A stretch of 64,000 nucleotides of DNA, taken from positions 49,641,501 to 49,705,500 of the forward strand of contig NC_068558.1 in assembly GCF_022201045.2 (NCBI RefSeq). The letters run 5' to 3'. This stretch comes from Citrus sinensis. Lineage: Eukaryota > Streptophyta > Magnoliopsida > Sapindales > Rutaceae. A model generated the notes under the pieces. The model was not told where the DNA came from. It worked only from the letters and a program-made list of their open reading frames with translations, and did no database searches. The position numbers and the translations under genes are program-made. Shown in pieces: positions 25,391-37,027 of the stretch. Numbering within the stretch: position 1 is the first letter of the stretch; each line of letters opens with the position of its first letter.

Positions 25391-27224
25391 GAAGACCAGA
25401 GGGTCACAACATGTTGGAATATTCACCAATATTAACGTGTGCACCACCTCTAAGGAGTGATTGGCCGGAGAGCTAGCTTCATAGTTACACCAATGCAATT
25501 GAAGCTGGGTATTCACATAGATGTGTAACTTCTCTGGTAGCATCCGAACCACCTTGTTCTGTGAACGACACTGGCTTAGTCGTCGAAGAGTTAATCCTAG
25601 GAAATTTTAGGGGAGTGAATTCAGGTTTAGTTAGCAGACCAAATAGTAATAAATATCTCTAGCCAGGGCCAGTGGCAACGTCTACATCAGTTAGCTAGTG
25701 GGTCTTGATATAAGGCTTTGCGTGGATATTGTATGTCCCAAGACAGGAATATGTTGAGACCAGGTTTGCGAGTGGAAGTGATGACTGTTCTGTGAACGCA
25801 TAAATGAGACATGCTTCCTCTTACCATTTTTTTCCTCCGCACTCTTTCATTGGAAGTGATTAAAAGAAATATGGAACCGACTATTTATAACTCATGCAGA
25901 AAAATTCTACTGTCACTATCGAAAATCCTGCTAAATGCTAATGTCTGCTGTGTCCAGTTCTCTGCTTTATTTACTCATTTATTGGCTTTTGGATCTATTG
26001 ATTACAAGCTCTACTGTTATTATATACGTACATGGATTCCTAGGTGCAAATTAGCTGAACATGAGAAAGCTGTTTATTAAGACTCCGTTTGTTACAGTTT
26101 TTCAAATATTTAAATAGAGATTTTATAAATAGAGTTTTTACTACAAAAATTTTAGTTGTTTGATTATCAATAAGAACTTTTATAAAAAATTTATAAAATT
26201 ACTTTAATAGGCAAGTTTTTTAAAATTATGTTATGAAAAAAATAAAATAAGATTGTTAAATAAATAGAGAATATTCTACATATTTTAACATTTAAAAAAA
26301 ATTTAATCTCTACTCTTAAAATCTCAAAATTTGAGCTTTTATTAATAGAGACAAAATAACTTATCTGAACTTAAAAGACTCCATTAGATAAACAACTAAA
26401 CAAAAAAAAAAAATTATGATAAGAGTTTATAAAATTAGATAGTACTTATATCCATTAAATAAGTTATATCAAACGTCTATTAAGTAAAATTTTTGGGAAC
26501 GGAAACCCTAGTAAAAAAAAACCAGCCCAGCTGGGCTGTCCTTTGGCGCTTGCAGTTTAACTTTTAGGGGTCACACTAATGAAAAGGTTTGTTACCCTGC
26601 GGCCTGCTCTAGATTTGATGAAACATTTCAGAATGTATTTAATTTGCATATTTACACGTATAGTTTCTTATTCTTTAGTTTGCTTCCTCCGAATTTTATG
26701 GGTTTATCTGTTTTGGATGGATATATAGCTTGCGGTTCAGAATCTAATGAGGCAAATTTTTTCAGTTACAAATTTGAAGATTTATATTGCAAGGTCATTC
26801 TTATGATTTCTGATTGTCTATTAAAAGCTTGATTGAGAATATAATGATGGTTTATTATATTCTACTTGAACATATACACACCCATTGATTTGTCATCTTC
26901 GGGAGTTATATGGAAGATGTGTGGTATTCGACACTTTTTCTGTTCTAAAACAGTATTTGTTTATATCTTTAAGTAGCCTTACAAATAAGTTCCAACCAGT
27001 TTCATCTACTTTGTTTTCTTACTTCTTAGGTTGACCGTTATTATAGATCTCTGCCGATGCCAATCACTTCTCACAAATTTGGATCCATTGATCCTAATTT
27101 TAGATACGGGATTGGTGATGATAATGGACAGTTTGTTTCGAGTGTTTGTTGGAGACAAAGGTCAAACATGGTTGCCGCTACCAGTTCAAGTGGAAGTATA
27201 AAATTATTGCAAATGGGGCAGTGA
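25391..27224 (+). pseudogene. SPA-like (SUPPRESSOR OF PHYA) pseudogene, internally deleted and MITE-interrupted
   Basis: Known of the family: SPA proteins pair with COP1 in a ubiquitin ligase that represses light signalling; they carry a kinase-like region, a coiled coil and seven WD40 repeats. Here only the two ends survive. 25391-25800 resembles a SPA N-terminus in broken frames: SLVASEPPCS, then GLVVEELILGNF, then GQWQRLHQLASGS and MSQDRN. From about 25940 WD40 sequence follows directly: [19 protein letters not shown] and [10 protein letters not shown]. After a 396-bp MITE come VKFLGTETLV, a small deletion with frameshift, and ACSLTFRGHTNEK to a GT at 26587. The last exons are about 26692-26751 (NFMGLSVLDGYIACGSESNE, followed by GC instead of GT) and 27030-27224 ([19 protein letters not shown], then [12 protein letters not shown], ending TGA). 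Kinase, coiled coil and most WD40 repeats are gone. Retained introns point to duplication of DNA rather than a retrocopy. Confidence 0.82.
26082..26477. mobile_element. hAT-like MITE inside the SPA pseudogene
   Basis: About 396 bp, AT-rich, non-coding, starting ACTCCGTTTG and ending CAAACGTC (imperfect inverted ends). It is flanked by the direct repeat TATTAAG at 26075-26081 and 26478-26484; the eighth base differs (T against C), consistent with an 8-bp hAT target duplication. Removing the element and one repeat copy rejoins WD40 codons across the site, which fixes both ends well. Superfamily is inferred from duplication size and end sequence. Confidence 0.75.
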
Positions 27225-28782
27225 ATGTCGTTTCGGTTCGTGTCTTCGTGTTCAGTTCTATTCCTTGAGCGGTGTTTATTTGCTTGCCACTACCAAGTAG
27301 ATATGTTTTTACTTTTTGGTAGCAGAAAGCGATTTGAAACAAGGTACCCCGTCATGTTGAACACTCGAAAAAAAAAAGAGAGAGAGAGAGAGAATTGAAC
27401 TCTAGCTACTATTTTAATGCAGTGAAATGTCTTGAATGAGAATAGAGATTTTGAAACACAAATGAAGCTGAACCTCTCTAATTTCTGGTATACGCCAGCA
27501 ACATATTCTTCTATTCGAGTACACCAGCTGAACCCTTTAATAGTAAAACCCAAATGAAGCTGGCTAGAACTTGAATGCTGTTGGTAGAACTTGGGCTATG
27601 GGCGACACTGCCTCCAAGTGTTGGAGGTCCAGTTATTGAAGATCTTGTTATCTTCTGATTCATTGTCCCATCTCATTTAGACAAGTTCATCATATTGATC
27701 ATAAACATGCTTGAAAGTTGGACGACGGATGCTCGGTGATATCAAGAACTTTGTATTGCCACACATTCTGTATGAGAAAATAGTTTGTCAGCAGACCGAT
27801 ATCCAGACAATTTTCTTGTTTCTAGAAAACTTGTGATTAGAATTTCAAATGTTTAGTGGACTCTTCTTTTCATTCGGGAAATGATTCAAAAGGAACCATG
27901 ATTTCCTTACCAAGATCAGGCTATGGCCAGATCACGAGAGGAGGAGGGGCAAATTTGGTACTAAAATATTGGAACAGAAAAATGAAATGAATTTAGGGAA
28001 TTCAAAAATTCAAGAAAAGCTGAATATAGAATGTGGTTGCTGCTTAAAACTGTACCTTAAAAATGGTTGAGGTATGCTAAATTTTGATGTAATAAGTGTA
28101 GTTTTATACTTTTTGCAGAACAATTTTTTTTTTTAAAATTTTTGTTCATTGTTAGTGCAAAATCCCCAGCAATTTTTACTGTGCTAATTCGTTTTCTAAC
28201 ACAACATTATTATTATTATTTTACAATGATGATCAGTCAAACTCCACTGCTTATAAATAAACCGTTAATGAAAATCATACTGCAACAATCATCAATGCAG
28301 CAAAGCTGATACAATAAAATTCTTCAAACAACAGAAAGCTCAAGGGAATCTTGTGTCTATCACTTAAGAAAAGAGATATTAAGACAAGTAGAAGGGTGCG
28401 TTGCTATGGCAAAAAGTTTGAAGTAAACTTCACAATCTATTGAATCTGACAGTTTTGCAATTATCAATGAAGCAAGAAAACTGAAATTAACCAACTGACC
28501 TTGAAAAGAACGCCTTTCATAATTTTGTCGAATGTTTCCTACGCTTCTTCAACTGCGTTGCTGAAAATTTGAATCTTTCATACTATAAACATTATGCATG
28601 TTGAGCAGAAATAACTAATTATACATGAATAAGGAGCACCACGAGAACTCAGTCCGCCCAAGTCTTCAACCAATGCATGGTTGGCTAATTTAGATTATAG
28701 CCAATGATCGTCATATCCACTTAGTCTTCGAGAGAGAGATAAAAGCTTCACTGTGTATTGAGGGGATCTGGTACTTTTAGGT
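27225..28782. other. Intergenic region, no gene seen
   Basis: Lies between the SPA pseudogene and the 3' end of the convergent kinase gene. A GA run sits at 27377-27393. The part next to 28783 is probably kinase 3' UTR. No other feature supported. Confidence 0.4.
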
Positions 28783-31058
28783 CTAGGAGAGCTCAGAATC
28801 CGACACATGGCCAGAGGATGTTCTCTGTATTCTTGGACTCATCGCCATTAGCTGCCCTTCTGAGCTCATTCTTAAACTACGACCGCAAGGAATTAGTTGC
28901 GGAGGTCTTACAGCTCGCCCTTTTGGTGTCCCTTTAAAAACAAACCCAACGGATGTTAGTCCAATATCTTGTCAGTTATCCATCATACCTTCAGTATTAC
29001 ACCAGAAATTAGGATGCTCTTGGGTGCAACTTAAAATTTAAAATTTTCTAATTCAGCTTCTAGAAAAGCCTTTCAGAGCTTGCTACATCTGCTGTTTTAA
29101 TAGCATTGATTTCTAGTAACAAAAATCTATATTATTGTTTCATGAAAATTGTTACCTGTTTGTTTAATAACTTTCGATTCTGACAGTTTCTTGACACCGG
29201 AGAGTTTCTTGTTCACAGCTTCGGGTGAAGGTAAAAACTTTCTTTCAGTCACAGGTGGAGATGGATCCTCTGGTGTGGTCATATTTTCGTCCCCACTTAC
29301 AGAAGCTTTATCACTTCCTGAGTCTGATGTGTCTTTAGGGCTTGAACTTATTTTCTCTTTCTCCACAACTCTATAAACAAACATTTGAAAGGGGATCTCT
29401 GATATTGGCAAAACATTGTGAGTCTCCCAAGAAGGGAATTTTCTCAAAAGCCTTGACTCAATGTCGCTATAATCTACCAAAGGCATTGGCGGGTCTGGCT
29501 GGCTATTATAATGAGGGTTCATCATAATGAACCGTTTTATATAGCGAAGAATTCTACAGATGGATGAGAAGCTTGGCCGTTGATTTGGGTCAGCGTGCCA
29601 ACATCTCTTTGTCAAATTTGTCACATACTTTGGTGAATGAAATGGGAACAATGGCCTCTCTCCTGCCCTAATGTTTCGACTCATTTTGTCTCCTTGAAGG
29701 TGAGCATCTTCAAATGGAACTTTCCCCGTGAGAATCTCAAAGCAGATCATTCCAAAACTGTAAACATCAGACTTTTCGCTGTACTTTGAATTTGATGCAC
29801 TTTCTGTCTGCTCATTCTCTTCTAGAACTTCTGGAGCATGCCATATAAATGGATGGGTAGTCCCACTCTGAGATGGACTTTTTGGGCCAAAGTTTTTCAC
29901 CGAAGACAGGCCAAATCCTGAAATCTTTGCATGCAGGTACCCTTCTGTTGAGGCACCTCTGGGTTTAAGGAGGATGTTAGAAGGATTTAGATTACCATGA
30001 TAGATTTTCTTTGAGTGGAGATACTCCATTCCTCTAGCAATTTGAAGCATAAGATCAACAGCAACCGGAAGAGAAAATGGAATTCTCTTTCTTGGGCAAC
30101 AAATCTCTTTGATGTAGCTGCAAAGGTCTCTACTCATTAGTTCCATAATCAGAAAACACTCTTTCTTTTCCTCATCGGTAAACCCGCACAGGAAATGCAT
30201 GATATTCGGGTGGGAAAGAGATAATAGAGAAGAAATCTCAGGAACTAAGGGTTCAATGTCCCCAAAAAAGTGTCTCAAAGCAAAACTTTCACCCAACCAC
30301 AGGATCTCCTTGTATTGACTCCCACTCCCTAATCTTCGCCGCACCTGGTAATCCTCAGACTTAATTAGGATTCTACTTGGTAAGAGTTTCCCACTCAAAG
30401 ATCCTGAACCATCCAAGTTTTTGAAAAGGACATCTATGAGTCCCTGCTCTTGCTTAGTTGAACCTGATATTTTCTTTTGCTGGATTTTGTTGAAAAGGAT
30501 CCACCTATCTTCTTTCCATACGGTGTCTATCCTATAGCAAAAATCTGGGGTAATAAGATACTGCTTCCCGTATCTCCATTGGAAAAGTTTGTGGTCCTTC
30601 CATTCTTTTTTATACTTGCCGGAGTGTACAAGTTTCTTCTTGTGCATCTGATCAGGATCCCATCCAGAGAATTCTGCTGCCGTCTCTATTGCTTCGATCA
30701 AGATCGGAATGCAACTAAGTAAATTATGGATGTAAAACTCAACACAGTCCGTGTTCTGATAAAGGGTAATGGCTTTAGCCCACCAGTCCCTAATTTCCAA
30801 GCACTGTTTAATGTAATTTTCTCCTTCTTTAAATATCCTGAAGAGCTCTTTCAATGGTTGTTCAAGAATTTTCCATTTCGCGCGTCTCTCTTCGAATCTC
30901 AGGTTTTGTCTCATCTCTTCCGCTATTGAATCATACGCAAAACTGAAAATGTCTAGCAACAAACAGCATTGCCTTTGATTTATTTGTATACTGTCTCTGA
31001 ATACCATTAGCGCCTTCATACTTCCCATGACCTCTCCAATTCGTCCAAATTGCTCCAT
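28783..31058 (-). CDS. DUF1221 domain protein with degenerate protein kinase domain (probable pseudokinase)
   Basis: Two exons, 31058-29156 and 28931-28783, joined by a GT-AG intron that restores ...KQTGTPKGRAVRPP; the protein is 683 residues. Residues 1 to about 220 form the plant-specific DUF1221 region (MEQFGRIGEVMGSMKALMVF start). Residues about 238-512 are a kinase fold. Several catalytic positions are altered: the glycine loop is RRLGSGSQYKE, the ATP-anchoring lysine is replaced (FALRHF, Arg262), the catalytic loop reads HGNLNPSN (354-361) instead of HRDxxxxN, and DFG is SGFG (380-383). Structural motifs persist: HAPE at 407-410, SDVYSFG at 430-436 and a RCWHADPNQRPSF C-lobe signature. 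The tail is Ser/Pro-rich and ends SSGHVSDSELS. Plant relatives share these changes as I remember them, so this looks like a family trait, not decay. Function unknown; a signalling scaffold is a guess. Confidence 0.93.
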
Positions 31059-33200
31059 TCCAAATCAAGCTGTGTGTAAATGAAATCAATCAAATTGATG
31101 AAATTTGGCATGACGCAATATATGCATTATTGCAATATGGAGCGGAACAAGATGGCCAAACTAAGTTTGATATTTCTTACCAGAGAAAAATGGCCCAGTG
31201 GGATTCTTTTGTGTCAGAAAGAATCAAAATTGGTTCAAACACAAAAATGACAATTCCTGAAGATTTTTGCTATGTGTCAGTCACAATTAACAACAATCTA
31301 AAAACTCAGTCACAATTAACAACAATCTAAAAACAGGATATCGAACTCCAATTACTTGGCAATCCCCAATTAGATAGGTTACTGTATAATCAAACACAAA
31401 ATAAGCAGGCAAGAGGGGGGGGGGGGTAAAAATGACCAGTAAGAGATTCTGGTTTAATTTTTTTTAAATGAGATTGAAAGTTTTCTGGGGAAAATTGGCC
31501 TTGATAATGTCCGAGTTCTGGGGAATTTTTTCGTCCAGAGTGTATGAGCCAAGACTTTTCCGGCTTGTTTTGGTTAAAACAATAGTTCGGTTTGGTTTGG
31601 TTGTCAAAATGTTCCCGCGAGTTTCGATGTTGTTGTTTGATTTGCCATTACCTTTTAACTAAATTTTGATTCCACGCGCCTTTGGACTATTAACAGTCTA
31701 CGCGTTAAAAAATTATTCATCGACTACCGGTACCGGACTATTTTTCCCTGTATTATCATTTACAAAGGTCATAAATAGAAAAATATGAAAATAAAAATAG
31801 TTACGAATCTATTATCTGTAGGTAGGGATATTTCTATTCTATTATTTGTGTGAACTCAGTCCGCGAATAAGAAACCTTTACAATAAATTCACATCATTTT
31901 AAATATATACAAATTAACCAAAAATTTTGTATAATTAATCAATTAAATTCTTTTTATAATTTTTTTCTTACTTATGTTTCTTCGACCATTAATTTTTTTT
32001 AACAAAAATTTTATTTGATTATTTCAAGACGTTAAATGACTAAATTACCCCAATAAATATGTGTTCTTGCATTTAATTGCCTATGTATTTTAATTTTGTG
32101 ATCTATAATCTAATTTATTTAATGAAATCTAATAATTTTTACCTATAATCTAATTTATTTAATGAAATCTAATAATTTTTAGTACCCTACATGTAAATAA
32201 CATATATTTGACAGTCCGATGATTTTTATGAGTTTTATACCATGAACACAATATTTTAGTTTAATTAAAGACTAATAATCATGCACCATAATAAAGTAGA
32301 GTTGATATACCATTTAGAAACAATGAATTTCATTTATAAAAATTAAAAAAAAAAGTTAAAGTAAATTTTTACTACTTTTACTAGTCAAATTAAACTTAGA
32401 TTAAAGTAGTCTTGGTAATAAAAATCTGAGCCGGAAAAAATAAATTAAGATAGATTTAATTAATTAATTCTCTAAAATTTTCCTAAAATTTGCGAAAATT
32501 TTGTGGATTTTTTATAATTATTTTCTAGAAAAGGATTGGGTTTACAAAAAGTACGAGGTAGTAATATCACCACCCTTATCTATATGTATAATTTAATTCT
32601 AAGAAAAAAAGTTAATTTTGGAAAATTACCACCATTGTTTCCTCTAAATTTAACAAGATTTAAAAAAATAATAATAATTGCAGCCTAGCCATTGCTTACA
32701 AAGTGTACTCCTTTCTATTTTATTGCATAGATTTCATAACTTTTTAATGATATCATAAAGGCAATTTAAATATTTAACATACTGATGTTTGCAAAAAAAA
32801 AATCAAATTCTATCCAATGATTGCAAAAAGTATTAAATTTTCACTCATTGTTGAGCTAAACTTCAAGGATCATTTTACCAAATTTCTCTTACACCCATGA
32901 GACTTATGCAATTTGTAATTTCTGGTGGACTATTGAACAATTTCAAAATTCTTGATTTTTTTTTTCTGAAATTAGAGAAGACAATAAGTGGATGATTGAT
33001 TTTTTCTCATTCGTTATTGACGTATATTTTTGTAACGCATTTAAAATTAAGAAAACAATTCAAACATACACTAATATTATCATGTTTATTGTTTTACATT
33101 TCTTGTTCTCTTTTTGCAAATTGCACTAATGTTACAAAATTACTTTCAAGATCCTACAAATCTCAAAGGGGGAAAAATTATAGAAACTAGGATAAATTCA
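31059..33200. other. Intergenic region, kinase promoter side
   Basis: No gene seen. A G run occupies about 31417-31426. Around 32103-32181 a 40-bp unit is duplicated in tandem. The rest is AT-rich. Confidence 0.4.
32103..32181. repeat. Tandem duplication, 40-bp unit x 2
   Basis: The word TATAATCTAATTTATTTAAT begins at 32104 and again at 32144, and the two units are almost identical over 38-40 bp. Confidence 0.85.
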
Positions 33201-33886
33201 TTTTTTTTTATACATGAGACTATTGCCCAAACTACAACTTATATTACATGAGATTGTAACTGATATTTACAAATTAGACTATTACTAGGAGTAGTTTATA
33301 TAAATTCTTATGAAATTCTGCCCAAATTTTTAACTCTCACTAATATTCCAAGGATATATACTTCACTCACACTTGGTAAATAAGAAGACTATATTCACTC
33401 AATTATACATTATAGGGAAATTATCATTCGTATACCCTTAATTTATTCCGTTATAAAAAATACTACAACACTTTGAGGGTGTATCAATCGTTCACTCTAA
33501 GTTGACAAAATGTATTTGCCATCCACCAAATCGTTAATTGCCGTTTAAATAAAATGACATCAAAAGGGTAATTTAATCTTTTCATATGATATAAGTGATA
33601 ATTTAAAGATATACAAGTGATAATAAAAGAATTTAAGGATATACAAGTGATAATTTTTCTTTGCTTTAATTTAACTTTCAAACGGCAGCTAACGGTTTGA
33701 TGGTCGGCAGATAGCTTTTATAAATTTAGGGTGGACGATTGATACACCCTCAAAGTGTTTGAGTAATTTTGATAGTAGAGTAAATATATGGTATACAAAT
33801 GATAATTTCCCAACAATATAATTAAAGAATGATCGCGGGAGTTTGAAGTTTGAACTCTTGCCCTCCAATGTCAAAGGCCGAGTGGT
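33201..33886 (-). mobile_element. Diverged SINE copy, split by a nested MITE
   Basis: Related to the SINE at 10518-10892. 33201-33414 carries the T run (poly-A tail on the minus strand), then ATGAGACTATTGCCCAAACT and ATATTACATGAGA, matching the tail half of the first copy. The head half continues at 33812-33886, where the minus strand shows a B-box-like AGTTCAAACTTC and a CCACTCGGCC start. The insert between is a separate MITE. Target duplications around the SINE are no longer clear, so this copy is older. Confidence 0.65.
33415..33811. mobile_element. MITE with long inverted repeats, nested in SINE (family copy 1)
   Basis: 397 bp with imperfect terminal inverted repeats of more than 100 bp: it starts GGGAAATTATCATTCGTATA and its reverse complement starts GGGAAATTATCATTTGTATA; both arms carry CACTTTGAGGGTGTATCAAT further in. 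Flanking 9-mers TACATTATA and AACAATATA agree at 7 of 9 positions, fitting an aged Mutator-type 9-bp duplication. A second copy is at 55712-56131. Non-coding. Confidence 0.82.
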
Positions 33887-34955
33887 CTGTGATTAATTAA
33901 TTTGAATTGCAAAAAGTAGACCGAAATTTTCAAAACAGTGCGTTTAATTAAGAACAAACTAAAGTAAGCATTTGGAACGAGGGCATGACTGATGAGGCCT
34001 TGGACAGAATGATTACGTAGCCTGGGCATAGACAGAAGTATATGAAAAGCAGGCGAATGATTGTGGAAACAACGAAATCTGGTTAATACATTAATTTATA
34101 CAGGAGTCTCTGCCGTTTGTTGCCTGTTGTTGCAGGCACCCACCGGCAGCAATGATCCAAAACTGCAAATAAGTCAGTGTCACTATCTGTGTGGTCTGCA
34201 TTCCTCTCTGGAGTCATTTTTTTTCTTATTTTTAACCACCTTTTTTCCCCAAAAAAAAAAATTAAAACAAAAGAAACCACCATATTAATATATTATTATC
34301 TAAGAGAAATTACCCAAATATTAAATTGCAAATTCAGTAAACTTAATTACTTTCGTGAAATTCTAAATTTTTCTATAGTCAATTATTTTGATTGGAACTA
34401 TTTTTGATTATATTTTGATTCTACCTCTTTATATTCTACATTATGACACCGCAGTTGTCCCAAACATACCAATAACGTAAACGGTTACCGTAACAATTAA
34501 TGCAATATGCATGAATAATTTCACACGCTTGCCATGTCCCATTCATCTGAAGAGCACAGTGCGCGCGCCCTTGGCCTTGGGTGCATTCAGTGAACACAAC
34601 AAATTAGTTCTATCCGGGTTACGACTCTAAATCTTAAACCTGGTTTTAATTGGTCAAGGGAAAGCCGGCCATCGCTTTCACTCACCGAACAGTTCATAGC
34701 AATTAATTAACTGTTGCGTTTAGAGTAGTGCATGCAGAGTATCGTGCCCGTTATTCTGATATCATTATAAATTAAAAATGAAGTGTAATAGGAAATTTTC
34801 ATTTGTGGTTTGTAGCCATTGACAGTGACAGTCCCACCACTTGAAAGATCTGAGCTCTGGTAGCAGCTGAGCTTATTCATTCTAATGCAGTCCAGGGGCC
34901 CTGATTGGAAGAGGGTTCGGTAAGGTAAGTCCAGTAATTACACTTATTATTAATA
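33887..34955. other. Intergenic region, no gene seen
   Basis: AT-rich sequence with short open frames only; nothing recognisable. Confidence 0.4.
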
Positions 34956-35068
34956 GGGAGTTCCTATGTTACATGAACCCACAAGAACCACACAAATTGT
35001 GGAACCCATATAGTTGTGTGGTTCTTGTAGGATGTATATGTTGCATGAAATGTAACATAGCAAAATCC
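34956..35068. mobile_element. 113-bp Mutator-like MITE with perfect 9-bp target duplication
   Basis: Starts GGGAGTTCCTATGTTACA; the reverse complement of the other end starts GGATTTTGCTATGTTACA. Inner arms also pair: ACAAGAACCACACAA against TTGTGTGGTTCTTGT. The element is flanked by TTATTAATA at 34947-34955 and at 35069-35077, identical at all nine positions, which implies a fairly recent insertion. The whole transcript could fold into one hairpin. Confidence 0.88.
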
Positions 35069-35693
35069 TTATTAATATATTGAACTTTTTTTTTTTTTGG
35101 CCCTTTTAATTTTGAATGGTCATCATCTATTCATATTCACACAAATCGGTTAGGAGTTCCTACCCTACCTCATTAATTTAGCATGTACTAGAGTTAGGAC
35201 CAGTTTGCTGGAATGTGTGGCTGGTATTAGCTTAAGGTTATTGAAAGTTTATGTTGTTTATATGCTAATTAGAAAATATTTCTTAGGCGCAGATATCTAC
35301 AATTTTATACCAGATGACAATTGTATTGATTAGTACTCTATGAATAAGATCTGCTTTAAGAATTAACTAAGTTAATTAACTTTTCAATCTACGAAACTTT
35401 TGAGTTGTCCTTGATCATGGATAGATATGCTCCTGTAAACTGATAATATGCCTCAGCAATTTAAATTCAAAGTGATTATGAACTAAATAATTGTTCTATT
35501 TTGTGTCCACACACACACACACACACACACTATTTTTATGTATAAATTCTCTCCTTCTAAGGTCAATTCGGTAATTTAAGGGCTATTTCGGAGTGTCAAA
35601 TTTCATACGATCATTGGAAAGCTTTGTTTTCTTCGTATTTGCTAGCTATACCTTACAACAATATATACTTAGGCCACATTATTTTAAAGCCTC

Positions 35694-35700
35694 TATAAAA
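35694..35700 (+). promoter_or_regulatory. TATA box of the small plant-specific gene
   Basis: TATAAAA about 100 bp upstream of the ATG at 35796, a normal plant distance. Confidence 0.6.
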
Positions 35701-35795
35701 GGCAGCAAGCTGTTGAACCGAAACTACAAGGAAAGCTAGATAGCGCGAATGATATATAATTAAGAAAAGGTGTATATTAAGGGAAGAAGTAAAAG

Positions 35796-36038
35796 ATGAG
35801 TAGATCAGGAGGAGGAATGGAGCCGGTGGCAAACTTTGGGCCAAACGGGCAGCAGCACTCGAGAGAGCGGTGTGGCCATTTCCAGATGCCATTACATTAT
35901 CCACGATTCACCAGAGCTGACTATGAGTCCATGCCCGAATGGAAGCTCGAATGCGTGCTCAAAGAATATGGCCTGCCAGTCACTGGAAATGTTGAACAGA
36001 AGAGAAAGTTTGCCATGGGAGCTTTCCTGTGGCCTTAG
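35796..36038 (+). CDS. Small plant-specific protein (80 aa), DUF7722-like
   Basis: Single-exon gene of 80 residues, with TATAAAA about 100 bp upstream. The N-terminus is Gly/Ser-rich and low complexity. The core, about residues 28-78, holds FQMPLHYPRFTRADYESMPE, then WKLECVLKEYGLP and GNVEQKRKFAMGAFLWP. I associate this pattern with a family of short plant proteins of unknown function (DUF7722 in my recollection; the number should be checked). No signal peptide or membrane segment. A broken paralogue with the same core lies at 40488-40682, which supports this being a real duplicated gene family. Function unknown. Confidence 0.75.
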   Translation: MSRSGGGMEPVANFGPNGQQHSRERCGHFQMPLHYPRFTRADYESMPEWKLECVLKEYGLPVTGNVEQKRKFAMGAFLWP

Positions 36039-36848
36039 CTAGTTGAAAGTTCTTACCTTAATTTAATTATCTAATTTGTAGTTTGTTCTCTTCTTTTCAT
36101 TTTGTCTTGATTACTTTAAAAGCAAGTATTATATAAATGCATCTATGCGCGCATGAAATTAAGTTAGTTATGGTTTCTGGCGTAGTTAATATTAATACGT
36201 TGTACGTTGGTTTGTTTAATTTCAAGTCTATAATCAGCTGGGTATTGTTTAGATGCTGATGCTGCGTATGCTTAAGGAAATGTTCACTGATTGATTTAAT
36301 TAATATTAATTTGTGATTTCCTCATTTTATTTTATATATGGCTGTGATTAATTATGATTTATGCTTCTGTTGGGTTGCTACTATCAACTTCTTGGAAAAG
36401 ATGTGTGTGCATGGTCAAAGCTTCTGACGATAATGGCGAATTTCAGCCTTGCTAGCGGTCCATTGCACGCTCCGGACCGGAGGAGGATTCTCCATTCACG
36501 CGTGGGCGTAGGCATGGCCCTTGTTTATTATGATGAAGATGCTGCCGGCCTGTGGTGTTAATAAAGAATGACGAGCAAAAGTTGAAATAGAAAATCAACA
36601 GCAATTTAATAAAGAGTGCTGCTATTGAGACTCAGGAACGACAAAAGGAAGATAGAAACGGCAACATATGCTGTAGTTTTCTATCCTTTCTCTTTAGAAA
36701 TGAGCATGCGTGAATTTTAAGTTAGACCCACAATCAATTTAAAAAATTAAATTAAACATAATGCGTGAGCCAATAAAGCATTAACAAGAATTTTTTTTTC
36801 TCTCTCACCTCTCTTTTAGTTGGAATAGAAACCACAAACTCATTCACG
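36039..36848. other. 3' flank of the small gene, no other gene seen
   Basis: Ordinary AT-rich sequence. Short open frames here lack any family resemblance. Confidence 0.4.
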
Positions 36849-36975
36849 CACGCACTCTTTACTTCCCTTTTGACAAACCATAGAATCACACCCACAATCA
36901 ACAATCAGCCACGCACTCTTACTTTCCGTTTGACAAACCACATACGACGGACGAGCCCACAGACGACGGACCACC
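36849..36975. repeat. Imperfect tandem duplication, 61-bp unit x 2
   Basis: CACGCACTCTTTACTTCCC at 36849 recurs as CACGCACTCTTACTTTCC at 36910, each followed by TTTGACAAACCA. It begins a GC-rich block unlike its surroundings. Confidence 0.7.
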
Positions 36976-37027
36976 ACCATCACGTGATCGAGGGAGTAGA
37001 ACTCACGCGGTGGTGCGTTGGAGCCAC

